DNA of 64,000 nucleotides from Gordionus sp. m RMFG-2023. Its lineage: Eukaryota; Nematomorpha; Gordioida; Chordodea; Parachordodidae. The stretch spans positions 12,253,366-12,317,365 of the forward strand of contig NC_088777.1 in assembly GCF_954871325.1 (NCBI RefSeq), read 5' to 3'. The notes beneath the pieces were generated by a model, which worked only from the letters and a program-made list of their open reading frames with translations, was not told the DNA's origin and did not search any database. A program made the position numbers and the translations under genes. The first letter of the stretch is position 1, and each line of letters starts with the position of its first letter. This document shows, piece after piece, positions 21,795-35,800 of this stretch.

Positions 21795-22289
21795 TGACTA
21801 TTGCAATTAAATTTAAATAAATTGTATTTTTTCTAGAATACAATTTACTCAATAATATGGTAATTTATTGATCTTTCGATGAATATAAACATATTATTGT
21901 TAGAGTTAAATTATCTTTGGATCTTTTACTTTTGATAAAGTAAAATATTTTTGTTAATAATGTAACCTTTAAAAAAAATTATTATATACAACCTTTAATA
22001 AAGTTATTTCGTACTTTTCTTTTTATATGTAAAAACTTTAAATTAACGTAAATTGTTCTTTTCTTAAATTGACCTTAAAACAAATCTTAATTTTATAAAA
22101 TCCTTATTTTGTTTATATGTAAATATTTATTAAAAATAATATATATATATCGAATGAAATTTTGTAAAAATAATATATATCGAGATTTTAGATATAATAA
22201 TTTATTTATAATAAAATTTGTCTTAAATATTCTCTGCCTTCTGTGAGTTATCAATTTTATTCTTGTAAAACCATTCATATCTTAAACAC
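21795..22289 (+). repeat. 5' LTR of the gypsy-type fossil
   Basis: Shares ATACAATTTACTCAA, CTTTCGATGAATATA and TTAAATTATCTTTGGATCTT with the 3' repeat. It ends in TCTTAAACACC and is followed by TTGGCGAGAGG, which could be a primer-binding region. It is about 300 bp longer than the alignable part of the 3' copy. Confidence 0.65.
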
Positions 22290-24975
22290 CCCATTGGCGA
22301 GAGGGCTGCCCGAGTTGAATGAAGAAATTCGGTTAAAGTAGAAGTAATATCACTTTTGAAGATATGGTGCGTTTAGCTATCTTCAATAATGATAATAATA
22401 GTTATAATGCCAACAAATTAAATCATTATAATTATATCCCTAATAATTATAAATCTAGTTTTGAACCTAACTTCATACAAAAATATGATTTTGATGCGGC
22501 AAGGCACACCATATAGCAAAATATTATAGAATGCATGCTATACAGATATTTCTACCATGGACACCTCGCCTTCTCATTTCCTAATAAAGCTAAGATTAAT
22601 GCGAAGATAAATGATTTGGATTTACAATGGAATTCGATACTGGTGCTGCGTGCAGTGTGATGGATGAAATTGTCTGGAGAAACACATTGGTAAATCACTA
22701 TCGTCTTCGTATAAACTAGTGGATTATAATAATATCAGAATCGAAGTGTTAGGTGAATGTACAGTAAAAATCGAAGTAAACATTTCTAAAATTTTATCTA
22801 TTTGGGTGTTAAAAGAGAGAATTCATTTTTGAAATGCCTTTTTTAGGAGAATTCGATATAAAACTTTTTTAAGAAGTTCGGATAAATTATATAAATATGA
22901 ATGTTCCCACTTTAAATTTAAATACTATTGCATCAAAATAACTCCAGGTTTTTAAAAAAAAAAATTAGGAGAAATAAAACTCCAACAAGAAGTTATCAGC
23001 AACCGAGCGCATTACCGTAGCTTTACAAGCAGGAAGAGTTCCATTTGTGTCAAACGGTTGAAGCTGAGTTGGAAGACTTTTAAACAAAAGTGTTATCCAA
23101 CAGGTGTATCCAACAGGTGTATCCAAAAACAACAAAAATCACTTGGGTTACGCCAGCGGTTAATATCTTAAAGTAATCCGGTGCAGTGCGAATATGCGGA
23201 AATTTCGTTTAACAATCACAAATATTTAGTGATAGATAACGATTTACCAACTTTCGTTGTGGATGGTAAAATATTTTCTACTATAGATTTAATAGATGCA
23301 TTTTTACAAATTGTAAAACACCGTCAAATATGAAAAAATTACGTTCGTTTCTTAGGTTGGGATGGTGAATACCATGAGTCGTATATACAAAATTTACATT
23401 CTATCTGTGCACCTTTACAACGACTAAAGAGTTCAAATGTTAGTTAGTTATGGTCAGCTCAAGAAAATGAAATATTAAGAGGATACAATAATTTCTTATT
23501 TAGCCATAGTTCCTGTCGATATTTCTTGTGACGCTTCCGAAGATAGTCTAGGAGTTGTTATTGCACACCGATTTCTCACCGGCCACGAGAAACCTATTGT
23601 TTACCCATCTAATACACTTTTGGCAGTTGATATGAATTACGCCACCATTGATCATTTGGATTAGGCGATCATGTCCGCTATCGAGAAGTTTCATCAATAT
23701 ATTTATGGAAGACATGGTATTTTGGTTACGGATATAAATCTTTAAAATATATTTTAGGTAGAGACTTATATAAAATAACAAATAACCGTTTAATACGGTG
23801 GGTCATGAAGCTATTAAATTACTACTATGAGAAAATTAATAGACCTTTGGGGGTAGAGAGAAAAAAATAGAGGTAAAATAATTCGAAGATGAGATCAGAG
23901 AATTAAAAATTAATTTAATAGAAGATTTATCTCTGACTCGCAGTTTAGTCGTAAGTGAAACGAGATGTGATATCAATCTGAAAGAGATTATCAAATTAAT
24001 AAAATTGATATATTGATAATATGAATAATTAGTCGGAGATTTTAAAAAAATTTATTTTTTCGTTTGAAGGATTATTATTTTACAGGATTATTATTCCTGA
24101 TAATCTAAAGATGGAGGTTTTAAATGTATATCATAAGGACATCCTGGGATAGTGAGAATGAAATCATTATGCCGATATTATGTATTTTGGACAAATCTTG
24201 ATCGTGATATTGAAGATTTCGTTAAATGGACCGGGAGCTAGAGAAGTTCTGTTATACAATTGGAACTTTACTACCCGGGATGGGAACGAATACACATTGA
24301 TTTGACAGACTTCTTATCTGGAGTATTGGTTAATTTGAGTAGACGCCTTTACCAACTGGGTTGAAGTTGCAATTTCAAAACATAATTTGGCCAATAAATA
24401 ATCTGCGGAATTATTTCACTAGTTTTGATTTACCTTATTAAATTGTTTCAGATAACAGTACTCAGTTTACTGAATCTGAATTCATAAAAAAATTTTAGAT
24501 CGGCCCCTTATAGCCTAAAATCGAATGATTTAGCTGAGCGTTATATACATACGATGATTACTCTCTGAAATACTCGCAACTACCGATGAACCCCTGAAGA
24601 AATTATGTTTGGAAAGCCACTGAGGACAACGTTAGATCAGTGGAAACTATCCACGAGAGAAAGGAAGGAAAACACATTATGGAACAAAAATATTTTAATG
24701 ACAAGAACGTTGAGTCCCGTGAATTTGAAGATAAGCAAAAGGCTCGGGTGGAAAATGAAAGGACTATGGGATGGCATGAAGGAACAGTGGTTCAACGGAA
24801 AAGTCCAAAATTTACGATCTTGAGTATGAGGGTATCGTAAAAAACAAGCGCGATGACCACATGAGGGATGCTCAAGTGCTAGCACCTATAACAATGTTGA
24901 ACATAATGGAAATAAAATACAACTCTAAAAAAAATTTATCATTACGAATTCAATTTGTAGTGGGGAGAACTTTAA

Positions 24976-25359
24976 TGTATTAACTTTAATATTTTGTTTT
25001 AGGATACAATTTACTCAAGGATATGGTAATTGATTGATTATCGTAAATGAACTTTCGATGAATATACAGTGTTGTGCCGATTTAATTTAAAACATTTCCA
25101 TACTTTTTAATTCGTTTGTAAATAAAATTATTTAACTTGAAAAATTGATAAATATATATAAATAATAAATGTTATTTTAACAATTTTTTTGCAAGTCAAA
25201 TAATTTTATTTTCAAAAAAATTAAAAAATATGGAAATGTTTTACATTAAATTTGCAAAACAATGTATAAACATATTAAGTTAAATTATCTTTGGATCTTC
25301 TCATTTTGTTAAAATAAAGTATATTTTATTCTTATAAACCCTTTTATATTTTAAACACC
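24976..25359 (+). repeat. 3' LTR of the gypsy-type fossil
   Basis: Matches the 5' repeat in blocks and ends TTTTAAACACC. It is interrupted at 25067-25264 by a MITE that the 5' copy lacks. The left border is set just after the purine tract and is approximate. Confidence 0.65.
25067..25264. mobile_element. MITE inserted in the 3' LTR (198 bp)
   Basis: The ends CAGTGTTGTGCCGATTTAAT and, reverse-complemented, CATTGTTTTGCAAATTTAAT lead into about 80 bp of inverted repeat that includes AAAACATTTCCATA on both sides. The 5' LTR preserves the empty site as GATGAATATAAACATATT; here it reads GAATATA, element, TATAAACAT. That is a 4-bp TATA duplication, or a TA duplication plus a 2-bp difference. The CAGTG start and TA context would suit a Tc1/mariner-type MITE. 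There is no coding capacity. Confidence 0.85.
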
Positions 25360-27085
25360 ATACCTATCTCACCTAGTTTCCATGTTAAATCTAATGATTA
25401 AAGTTAAATGGGATTAAAGGGAGAGAGTAAAGGAGAAATTTGCTATTGATGAGAAAATTATTTAGGGTGGTATCATTGAGATCGAGGATATGAAATAAAT
25501 GTAATTATTTCACATATAAACCAAAGTTTAGAGAAAATTGAACAATAAAAAGTTAGAAATATTTAGAGATTAGTGTTTTTTTTAATAAAAAAAGAAATCA
25601 GCAAATAGGTTAATCATTAATTAGGTTTATAACTAAATTTTTAGGTGGAAATTGTGATTAATGGTTCGCCTAATTCATTTTTTTTAAATAGGAAAAAATG
25701 CCAGAAGATAAAGGGAGGGAATATCAGAAAAAGTAAATATAAAAGGGTAAAGTAATATAAAATAATTAGTTTAAAAAAATTTGTGTTTTGAATCGGATTT
25801 TTTTAGAAAAAAAATATTAATATAGTGTAATTGTAAATTATAGAAGTTTTTATAATTAAATTTTCGGGTGAGAATTGGAAATTTAAATAATGAACCTAAA
25901 ATAATAGTTCGTGATTAATAAAGACGTAGATCAGAGTGTGTATATGAAACGATGCAAAAAGAAGGAACATAAAAATAATTATTGATATGTAAATTATTTA
26001 TTGAATTTTTTTACGCAGATTGATTTATTTTTATAGTTACGCTGATGATTCATTTTTCCCAGGGTTTCGTTCCTAAAGAAGGAGGACGTGTTGTAATCTT
26101 ATAAAATTATTTTGTTGATTATTATGTTTTATTTGCAAAGTTTTCAAGGATGTATTTTATTTTCATATGAAAAAGAAGAAAATTATATCATTTTTATTTT
26201 AGCGTAAAAAATATTTTAAAAATTAATTATATTCGCGTTCAAAAATCTTTTTAAAAAATGGATTTTTTTGTTCTATTATAAAATTATCATTCACGTTTTA
26301 AGTCTTAAAAAATAAAGTAAGGAATACTTTCCACCGGTCGCAATAAATTGTGTCTCTAAATAAAAATTAAAAAATACTTTTCGCTCGCAACAAAATTATT
26401 TGGACCTATTTAAAATAAGTACATTCCTACTAAATACATTCAGAATTCGCCTTATAAAAGGTCGAAACAAAATATTTGATAACTATTACTAAACCATAGA
26501 GGCAAGATCAAGAAAATACTTTTTGTATTTAAATTTACTAAGGTATAAATTGGAAGTAGGCGCTTGTGAAGATTTTCTATCAGGTTTTTATCAGGACTAA
26601 TGCGTAATTGGTTTCACTAAGCCCAACCTAATTTTTTTTATAAGTTGTCCGGCCCGGCATAAATTTGTCTAATTGTCAGTCGTTAAAATATTTTAAATAA
26701 CCCAATCCCAACTTTTTGTATTTTGAGCTTCAGCAATCTCTATTATAGATTCATGAGCAAAGGTGAAATAGGCGTAGCGAAGGTTGGAGGTATTCTTTTA
26801 CATTAAATTTTACATTTCATAAACATAATTATAAGGGAATAAAATATCCCTCCTTACACATCTCATAATTAATTAAAGTATATCAATAAACAATAATTTG
26901 ACCGATAAATAAGTAAAAGATGATAGATTATTAAAATAATGACTATAATTCAAAATTTTACCCAATAATATTAACTAAAAAAACTAAGCCAAATGTCTAG
27001 AATAATTGAACTTAAAGACCTCCAATAAACTTGAAGGAAAACATAATGTAATGGTGCCCCCCCCCCTCCCTTTAACAGAATCTTG
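25360..27085. other. Purine-rich AT-rich DNA with MITE fragments
   Basis: The plus strand is purine-biased to about 26000 (GGGAGAGAGTAAAGGAGAAA and similar). A GCCCGGCC-family fragment (GTCCGGCCCGGCAT) lies near 26646. AATAGGCGTAGCGAAGGTTG near 26770 may be the left end of another element whose right end is GCGCCTATGCC near 28158. A run of ten C is at 27057-27066. No gene was recognised. Confidence 0.35.
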
Positions 27086-27093
27086 GTTGCGCC

Positions 27094-28154
27094 CAGGGTT
27101 GTTAAAGGATTGAGATCGAAGTATCGACGATCCTGGATTCGATCCTAATTTTGGCAATTTACCTAAATTTATGAATTTCTTTTAAATTAAGGATCTTGAT
27201 CGAGATCATTTAGTTATTCGATCCTTCGATCTTAAATTTATTTTCTTTATTTAAAAAGTATATAAATTAAATAAAAAAAATTTAAACAAATATAATTTTT
27301 TCAAAAAATCTATCTATATCATATTTAACATCCACCGCCATATTTTTTTTATATTTTTCTCATAAATTTTATCAAGTCAAACATTTAAGCATTTAATTTA
27401 AAACTTATTATTTTTAGGTATTTATTAATGTCTATTATAGCATATAGTTATTGAATAGACAATTATAAATGTGAACTTTTTACCTTTATATCAGCTCCGT
27501 ATAATAATAACGTTAATTATCATTTCATAAAATATACATTTTCTTCTCTGTGTGAGGATAGTAGCATATTAGTAGCAATAATTCACAAATTTAAGCCTAA
27601 TTCACCTTGTTGATAAAAAAAAGTTAATTACTTATTTGGAAAATTAGCAGGACCAACCGCATGCAGATGCTTATTCAAATGATTTTTTAGATAAAACTGA
27701 TACTTTGGAAAAAAAATTCGCAAATGTACTTTGAAATTTTTTTTATTCAAATGATGATTCAATTAATATTTTGAATACTGATATAAATTTTAAAAAAATA
27801 TAACACCTGCCATCAAGCGCTTCCTGTGGAGCGCTCGTTTGGTAAAGCTAAATATGTTCTTGATGCAAGATGAGGATGTTTGAATGATAAAAATTTATAA
27901 ATGCTAATTTTGATTATAAATAAATATCTTAATATTGTTATATTCTTCTATTACAATAAATTTATACTGTATTTTATTTAATTTATATATTACTTAACTT
28001 AGCATCGAGCATAAATTTTCTTCAAAAATTTATAAAACAAGAAAAGGATCGTGATAGCGATCCTTTTTTTAAAAATAACGTTCCTGGATTTCTTTCCTAT
28101 TTTTTTGAAAAGATCGCGATTCGATCCTTTTAAAAGAATCAATTAAAAAATCTG
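27094..28154 (+). mobile_element. hAT element, CAGGGTTGTTAAAGG / GATCG type (1,061 bp)
   Basis: The left end CAGGGTTGTTAAAGGATTGA is followed by a cluster of GATC/ATCGA motifs; the mirror cluster at about 28040-28140 includes GGATCGTGATAGCGATCC. Flanking 8-mers GTTGCGCC and ACTGCGCC share six of eight bases, a plausible worn target duplication. The interior ends with a hAT C-terminal fragment at 27811-27890. The right terminal repeat is decayed. The family is the same as the inner element at 60979-63144. Confidence 0.75.
27811..27890 (+). pseudogene. hAT C-terminal dimerisation-domain fragment
   Basis: The frame reads HQALPVERSFGKAKYVLDAR, recalling the SSAxVERxFSxAxxVLxxRR core of the hATC domain. 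It is only about 25 residues long and lies near the right end of its element, as expected for the transposase C-terminus. The rest of the gene is missing. Confidence 0.6.
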
Positions 28155-30700
28155 ACTGCGCCTATGCCAAGTGGTGGTTGGAAATATTAAAATGAATGTT
28201 GACTATTTTAAGGAAACAAGATCTTGCTTTAATTTTGAAAAGTATCATAAATTCTCTTATTAGCAAATACGCGTACTAATAGGTCATTTTTTTAAAACAT
28301 TTTTGTTCTTACAATTTAATATTAAATGAATCCAGTTTTTTTACCCTATATGTTAAAGGGTTAAATTTATGATAACATTTTATGGTTATCATTATTTTCA
28401 TAAGATAATATTATTCACCAGAAGCGTACACATACATTAGAGGCGAGATAATTCTATCAAAATTTTTGCCCAAAAATATTATGAGAATATTCTATTCTTG
28501 TTAGCGAGGAATTTAATAGAATATTTTTTTATGCCTAAAGAATAATATTGCAAAAAAAACTAAGTGGATGTTTATCCAAAAGAATATATGAAAAAATAAG
28601 TTCATTAAAAAGAAAGATATTTCAGTCTAAATCTTTTTGAAAATTAGTATATTTTTTTATTACTAATTATCGTCTCATTGTTTACATCTTATAATGAAAA
28701 CGATTTTTAAGTTTCGCAACCAATTAAAATGCAAACGCATTGTTGGCATAAGGGAGTTGCTAACCAGGGTCGTCACTAGCTTTTTCAATCTCAGGGGGCA
28801 AAAAAATAATTTACAAAAGTCTTTTTTTATTATTATTTTTGCTAACATTTTCAAAATGGTGTATAAATTTTTTTAGGGGAACTCGAATCCCTACGCCACC
28901 ATCTCCACAGTGAAGCTACTGTTGCTAGCTGCTTATTGGGGAACTTTAAAGGCTGTTTAGATGGACCATGCTATGTTTTACTGATGCCTTATTCTTATTA
29001 TAATCTTAAATTCAAAAACTTTTTATAATAAAAAATATATTTTTTCCTATTTACCTGATTTATTTAAAGACTACACCTGCTATTTTATGAGCTAATTTTG
29101 TATCACCTAAATTGAGTTATAAATGGAAGGATAAGGAAGTAAATGAATAGGAAAGGAACAAAATAGATGCCATCATTTGAAATTCTTCATAATCGCCCCC
29201 CCCCCTCCCCATGATCCCTATATTTAAATAAAAATTGATATTATATGTTTTGGTAAAAATCAAATGAGATTAATTTTTATTTATAACAAAGGCACATTCA
29301 TTTATTTGGCACTAGCGTTAATCACATAAGATATTATAATATTATAGAGTATAGTATATTTCGAATATAAGTTATAAAATATCGTTTATTTAATCATTTA
29401 TACATTTAATCTAAGACGAAACGATTTTTAGCACCCTCTCCTTTTCCCTTACAATATTTGTAGAGTTGGTATCTCGCTGTAAAAAAAATTGATTTAAAAT
29501 AATATTATATGTGTATGAAATGAAATTATGGATGTATTAATAAATAATAACATTTTTAAAAATTCATTTTAAAAAAGGAACTCTTCATTTTTAGGAGTGG
29601 AGAGGAAGGGGGGAGCGGAGCAGAGCGTCTGTTATTACATCACTGGATTTAATATAATTTGATATTATTATACTAAAAAAAATCTATATCCATTTTTCTA
29701 AGTAGAATATGATTCATTATTCAAATTTGATATAGTTAACGATTGATGTTGGTTGGAACTGTTAGGGGTTAGGAATGATGTATTCACCGGTTTGATTCTT
29801 TAAATCGATATCTTTTATCAGGAAATAAAATTTAAAAGAATTATTTAATATATATAAAACTATTAAAAATTTAAGATTTATTCAAATATAAAAAACTATC
29901 AAAAATGTTAAAAATTTATTTAAGCTTATAAAAAATCTGAGCTTGCTTAATTGAAGATTTGTAATACGGAGTTATTCTTTTGTTTAAAATGCAGGATTAG
30001 CAAGTCGGTCTATTGACTGAAGTCAAATACTCCAAAATGTTTTTTTGTTAATAAATTAATTGATACGAACTATATTTAAATAAATAGGTAAAACTTAATA
30101 CAGGTTATACTTTAAAAAACATTTAATCTAATTTAACTTATTTGGTAGATGAAATATCTGTCAATTGGCTTAATATTAAGATACAAGTTTAATTGATTCA
30201 GCAATAATTTGTAAAAAATTATAAATCGTATCAAGAAACGAATAATAAATTCTTATAAAAGGCGGAGGCTAAAATATTTGAAGTACACATAGCTCTTCGT
30301 TTACCATATTCAAAATCAAAACTTTAGTATCATATTCAAAATGATAAAATTAAATGACGTTATGTTATGTGGTGGGGCGGATGGGACAGCGGCTTGAAAT
30401 TAAAATATTTTAGGAGGCCGCCAAATTTTAGTTTTTTGTATTTAATTTCTCTTTTCCTTTGCCATTTAAATTTTATTGTTTTTTGTTAATTTTGATTTAG
30501 AGATATTAAATTATATCATATGGCAAATTTATTTTTAAAAAGCTTGAAATTTAATTTCTTTTTATAAAAAAGGGATATATTATATTCGGCGAAGGCGCAA
30601 ATCCTTCTTGCACCCCTGGGTGAGATTTTTAAATATTAAGAATGTTAGTTATTATTGTTCATTGACAATGACTTATCTCAAACTTAAGATCTGATCTGAT
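28155..30700. other. AT-rich DNA with weak MITE ends
   Basis: No gene was recognised. CAGGGTCGTCACTAGC near 28767 and CACCCCTGGG near 30610 look like transposon termini without partners. A run of ten C followed by TCCCC is at 29196-29206. The G-rich GGAAGGGGGGAGCGGAGCAG near 29607 is isolated. Confidence 0.3.
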
Positions 30701-30849
30701 ATTTTATCTTTCTCTATATATTCAATGTTCATTATTTATAAACTAATATCCTTTTCAAAATTTAGTTGGTCGTTTCTTTTACATCAAAATGGATAACAAT
30801 CACGAAGAAGAAAAATGATTAAATTTAAAATAGATTCAAATTCTGTTAA

Positions 30850-31129
30850 AAAAGGATAAATCGAATAAATGCTTTATTTGAAATACCTACACCTTGTTTT
30901 AGGTCCGAAACTAATTCACTTGTTAAAGACCTTTTAACGACCCTTTTGGAGGCAAGTTTTTTCTTGTTCACATTTTTGTCCTTGGTTGAAGTCAGTAAGG
31001 AAACAAAATCCTCTGCTGAGAGTCGAGGTTCGTCGAAGGATAATAAATTAGGATCAGACGAAGAAGCTTTATTAAGAAGTATATATTTTAAAGGAATTAC
31101 AGGGTTTCCTATTCAAAAAAATGAAAAGT
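30850..31129 (+). CDS. Unidentified open frame, possible exon
   Basis: An open plus-strand frame of about 93 codons includes PTPCFRSETNSLVKDLLTTL and then a hydrophobic stretch (SFFLFTFLSLVEV) followed by a serine/lysine-rich tail ending PIQKNEK. No ATG start lies in the upstream part, so if real it is an internal or terminal exon. The downstream DNA degenerates into AAAAAGG-type purine repeats. I do not recognise the product. Confidence 0.2.
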
Positions 31130-32898
31130 AGCAGCGCCTTATGAAAAGGTAGGAACAAAAAAGGAAAAGTGTCAAGCAAATTCAATTCAAAAAGCAAAAG
31201 GTCAGATCAAAAAAGGAAAAATCGCAATCAAAAAAGGGAATCCCACAAGAAAAAACCAATCAAAGAAGGTAAATTCCCATGAAAAAAGGAAAATGTTTAT
31301 TTATTGTTGTCACATTAATAATCTTGAAAGGCATTCTTTAATTTTTGGAATTTTTCATTTTCTTTCTTGTTTTTTATTCTAACTTTTGCAGATCTCTCTT
31401 TAATTTGTACTCATTTTTTTTTGTCATTTAATTCTTTTTTTTTCTTCTCATTATCTTGGGACCTTTATAAAGAAAATTTGTTTATAATTTTATAAATGAA
31501 ATATTAACTCATTGCAAGAAAATATGATAAATATAATTTTTGTGATGGATAATGTCCGATTTCGTCATAATGGACCAATATAACGAAATGAATGCAATTA
31601 AAAAATCAATTTAGATACAAGGGCATATAATGAAGTAAAATATTTATAGCCAATATCGAAATCCAATAGATATAGTTTCAATGGGAATTATCAGAATTCA
31701 AAAATCGAAGATGAGGAATTGATTAATTTAAATAAAGCTTGGAAAAAGAAGAATAGCAGAAGAGAATTGTAAGAAGTATTTTACAAATATGGAAACATCC
31801 ATAATGTAGAAAAGGGTAAATTTAATGATTAACATAATTTTTTGTTTCTTTCTTATATCACAATGGTAATGAAATAATTTGATATATAAACATTGAAAAT
31901 ATTTCAATTGCCGATTGCCAAAAAAAGATGAAAAAAATACATGAAGAAAAATGATGATAAAAATTAAAGATATTGTTAAGATGGGAAAAAAGAATGAATA
32001 TAAAGAAAATTAAGAATTATTTTTTATTTAAATGAAGAAAACATTTAAGAAAATACAAAAAACGACAAAAATGAAAGAAAAAATTAAGAAAAATAAATAA
32101 GAATGAAAATAAAAAATTAAAGAAAAATGGCATTTCAAGATGATTAAAATGACAACAAAATTTATTTTTAAATAGAATTTTTCTTTTATGATTGCCTTCC
32201 TTTTCTCTTGGAACTTATACATTTTTTTATAAAATCTTTGCCTTTTTTAATTGACACTTACTTCTTGGTGAACACTTTTCCTTTTTTGAATTGTATTATT
32301 AAGTCATTGTAAGACACCTAAATTAGAATAAGCTTAACATATCGGGTATATTTTGAAGATTTCAGGTAGCGTATAGATATGTATCAGGATAGGCGATCAG
32401 GACAAAATATGATATTTTTTTTAATAATAAAAATCCGAGTAATTTTAATATTTTGTAAGCGTAATTTATCTTAACATTTATATTAATTATTATGGATAAA
32501 AAAATCACTTGTACTAAAATTTATATTTTTTTATAAGATCTTGAACCAGCACCCAACCCGGCTAAATAAATAAATAAAATTTGAAAATCCGATTCTGTAC
32601 TGAAAAAAACTCGTAACCGATTTCATTTTTATATTCATAATAAAGCCCTACAACTACAAGTCGTCCTATAGGCTAAATATTCTAAACATTCTAATAATAA
32701 AGTTGAAAATGATGTTTGCACATTTCTTTTTATTTAAAAAAAGTGAAAATTAAAAAAAATAAGCAATTAATTTTTATCAAATTCAATTGATAAAAAAATT
32801 GAACTTTTGCGGGACTCTAATTCATAATTTATACTTTTTCTTTGAGATCATTATTTTCCCGTAAAAAAGTGCTATTATATATAGTATGTTTCAATCAC
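31130..32898. other. A-rich DNA, nothing firm
   Basis: Repeated AAAAAAGGAAAA motifs around 31140-31300, then AT-rich sequence. The end of the RGS gene (3' of its last readable exon at 32899) should lie here, but I could not find it. Confidence 0.3.
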
Positions 32899-35800
32899 CT
32901 TTGAGCGAACTGATAATGATGGTTTCTTTGTCAACATTTTCAATCGGTTCATCTGGATCTAATTTACTGTAATCATTTTTCTATATAATAAAATAAAAAT
33001 GCAATTCTAAGTAACATTTATTTCTGTTTGTTTTTAAATCTTCCCTTTTTTCTCCTTCTTTCTTACCTTCCTTTTTTTCTTTCATATTATTTTCACCTCT
33101 CCTCCGTATTTCATTGACTCATTTCCTTATATTATCTATATACTCTGTAAATGTGAAGTTCTTGCACGGGTTTTAAATGGTAAAAGGATAGGATAGGGTT
33201 TAAAACGTCTTTGATCCTTTTTTCTGGTTTAGTTTTGACTCCGATGCATTTGCCGATAGGAAGAACCATTTCGAATATTATACGTTTTTCAACGTATAAG
33301 TCTTTGCCCAAGAAAATTTCGAATTGTTGGTTCAAATCTACCATCTTAATAGCATTTTTTTAAAAATCCATGATATATTAATTATAAAGAGGACATTCAT
33401 TCTCTATATAATACAATTTTATATAATCTCATTGAAAATGAGGTGTGCGAGAGGGGGGAAGAGGATTACATGGCCGATATTTTAAACCTATAGTCATTTT
33501 CTGCTAACAATGATGAGATTTATTATAACATGTGACGAAATTGGATTATCTAGCCCCCCCCCCGATCCGAACTAGTCAATAATTTTATAAAATTTATTCC
33601 AATAATTAAAATAACAGAATAAAACATTATAATCCAATTCGAATTACTTATAAAAATAGCAAAGAATTATAACGGGAAAAGATAAGTTGGTCGTAGGGAA
33701 GTTACTGCAATTAACCCTCTTACATCTACTAATATTTTTACTTATACGCCGAACCCTCTAGACCTAGCCTAACTAATGAAGCTGAGACAATCTTGATGGC
33801 TTAAGATATAAAATGAATACTGATTATGTATGTTAACTACGAGGTTATCTTCTTGAGTTAAACCCCTAAAAAAATTTCCAATTGTTATATTTCCCCCAAG
33901 ATCCCTTTTTAATATTTTACTTCTCTTTTAGTGGTCGATTTAGGTGTGTTATCCTCGTTATTAGACGATTTAAAATGATTTTTAGCCTCTGAAGATGTAG
34001 TTCTAATAAGGGAAGGTTTGGAATAAACATCGACAGCGGAAAAGTTAAGCCTCTTCCAACGGCATATATGAGTTAGCATTCTTTTAACGGTGACGTTTGG
34101 ATGTATGTCTTTGATATCAATAACTTTATTGTTTTCTTCGCAAATGCCTATCTCAGGAAGTCCATATTTATTTAAAATTCTTCGTTTAGGAACAACTAAA
34201 ATATTTAAAATGCTTTCGGGATCCGAACCAGATCCTATAACAATATGGAAAGTGGTTGAGGATATTTTGTCCATGGAGTTTAAGGGTATTTGAGATTGAT
34301 CATTGGCATAAAATGAGTCGCCTACAAATTATATAATATAATTTTTATAGGATATTTATCGATTTTTTTTAAATGGATGTGGAAAATATAATTACCATTT
34401 AAAATCATTTATGTATATAAAAGTAATTTAGAAACTCAACCTAAGTCGATGATATTGTAAAGGGAACCCAATTGATTGTCCAATCCTATAAGCTTAGAAT
34501 CCATATCAGAGTTAGATTGGTGGGGTATAGTGAAGGTTATCGATGAAGAGGTTTTGGTTATATTGACCGGTTGGCTTATGGAAAGGTCCTCAAAGTAACA
34601 GTTTTGATAAAAATAAATTCACGATTAATTTTTAAATTAACCTTTTCTTTTAAATGGGACTGAACCCAATTGATAGATAAATAGAATAAAATGATAAAAG
34701 TTTTATTTTAAATTCTATTTTTAAAAAAATTTTTTTAATTTATTTTGCTAAATTCCATCCTACTCTTTTTCAAAAAAAATGCATATTGTATTTACGGGTG
34801 TATCGTTAGAGGTGATATCATTGGCCACTAGACCCTGCCTCCTTTTGCGCATATCTTCGGCATATTTACTTTTTATTTTACTGTCTTCGGTCAGGTTAAT
34901 ACCTTTGGTCAAAGCACCGGATAATAAATTATCAAATTTAGCTAGAAAAAATAAAAAATAAATATTTATTTAATTTATGTAAAAGATTTATAATTTAAAT
35001 ATATGATCGCCTAGATAATAGGAGGGAGGAGGTATGGAGCTTAAAAGATTTATAAGACCAGGTCCTCGCAAACATAAATATTTTATGAATGTGTGAAATT
35101 TTAATTGCCTTCGAAGATGTAGCCCAAATGAGAAAATTTTACATCAAACATAAGATTGGAGTGAGAGTGATCATATTTAAAAACCACAAAATGTATGAAA
35201 ATTAGGGTTAACTTTTAAAAAAATGATTATGAATTTATTTGTAACTATTTAGTAAAAGTTTGAGGGATTCAGCTTAATAGTCATCGATCGTTCAATTTAA
35301 TTTTATCCTTTATTATTTGTTAAATTTATCTCCCTTCCTTTTTACATTTCAATAAATACAGTTAAAAATATAAATACTTTTGGAGAAAAATAGATTTGTT
35401 TTCCATTTTTTGGAGGTATCTTCTAACCCTAGCTTATCGCCCTAATATATATAAAAAATTAATTTTATATGTACAGCAAAAAAAATTTTTAAAGTGGTCA
35501 TTATAAGAGATGATCATAGTAAATATTATTACTACTCCAACGTCATTAATGTTGTGGCACTCATATTTTATTTTTTGCTTTATATATTATTATTTTTTTT
35601 AAATATCTTAATAGATATGGTTCGTTTAAGATTTTAGTCCAAATAATAATATACAAGCCACAAGATTTAGCAAGTAGAGGTCCAAACTTTTTTGCCATAT
35701 AAGAACAAAATTTCAGATTTACATGACATTATTTTAAGTAAAATCTTGATCTTTGAAATTTAAAGATAATTAAATTTAAATTTAAAAAAATTAAGGTAAA

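Larger units (their letters stand above)
21795..25359 (+). mobile_element. Old, broken Ty3/gypsy-type LTR retroelement
   Basis: Parts are recognisable in the order expected for Ty3/gypsy. A retropepsin-like segment with DTGA lies near 22635, a reverse-transcriptase segment with STIDLIDAFLQI near 23275-23320, an RNase H segment with CDASEDSLGVV near 23530-23560, and integrase segments with WERIHIDLTDF and ISDNSTQFTESEF near 24280-24500. Diverged long terminal repeats flank it, and a purine tract (GTGGGGAGAA) precedes the 3' LTR. The element is broken in many places and its LTRs differ greatly, so it is old. The borders are approximate, and no target duplication was found. Confidence 0.85.

Noticed and set aside
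24605-24885. Several overlapping open frames on both strands
   Set aside because: They lie in the 3' part of the gypsy-type fossil; no independent gene is supported.
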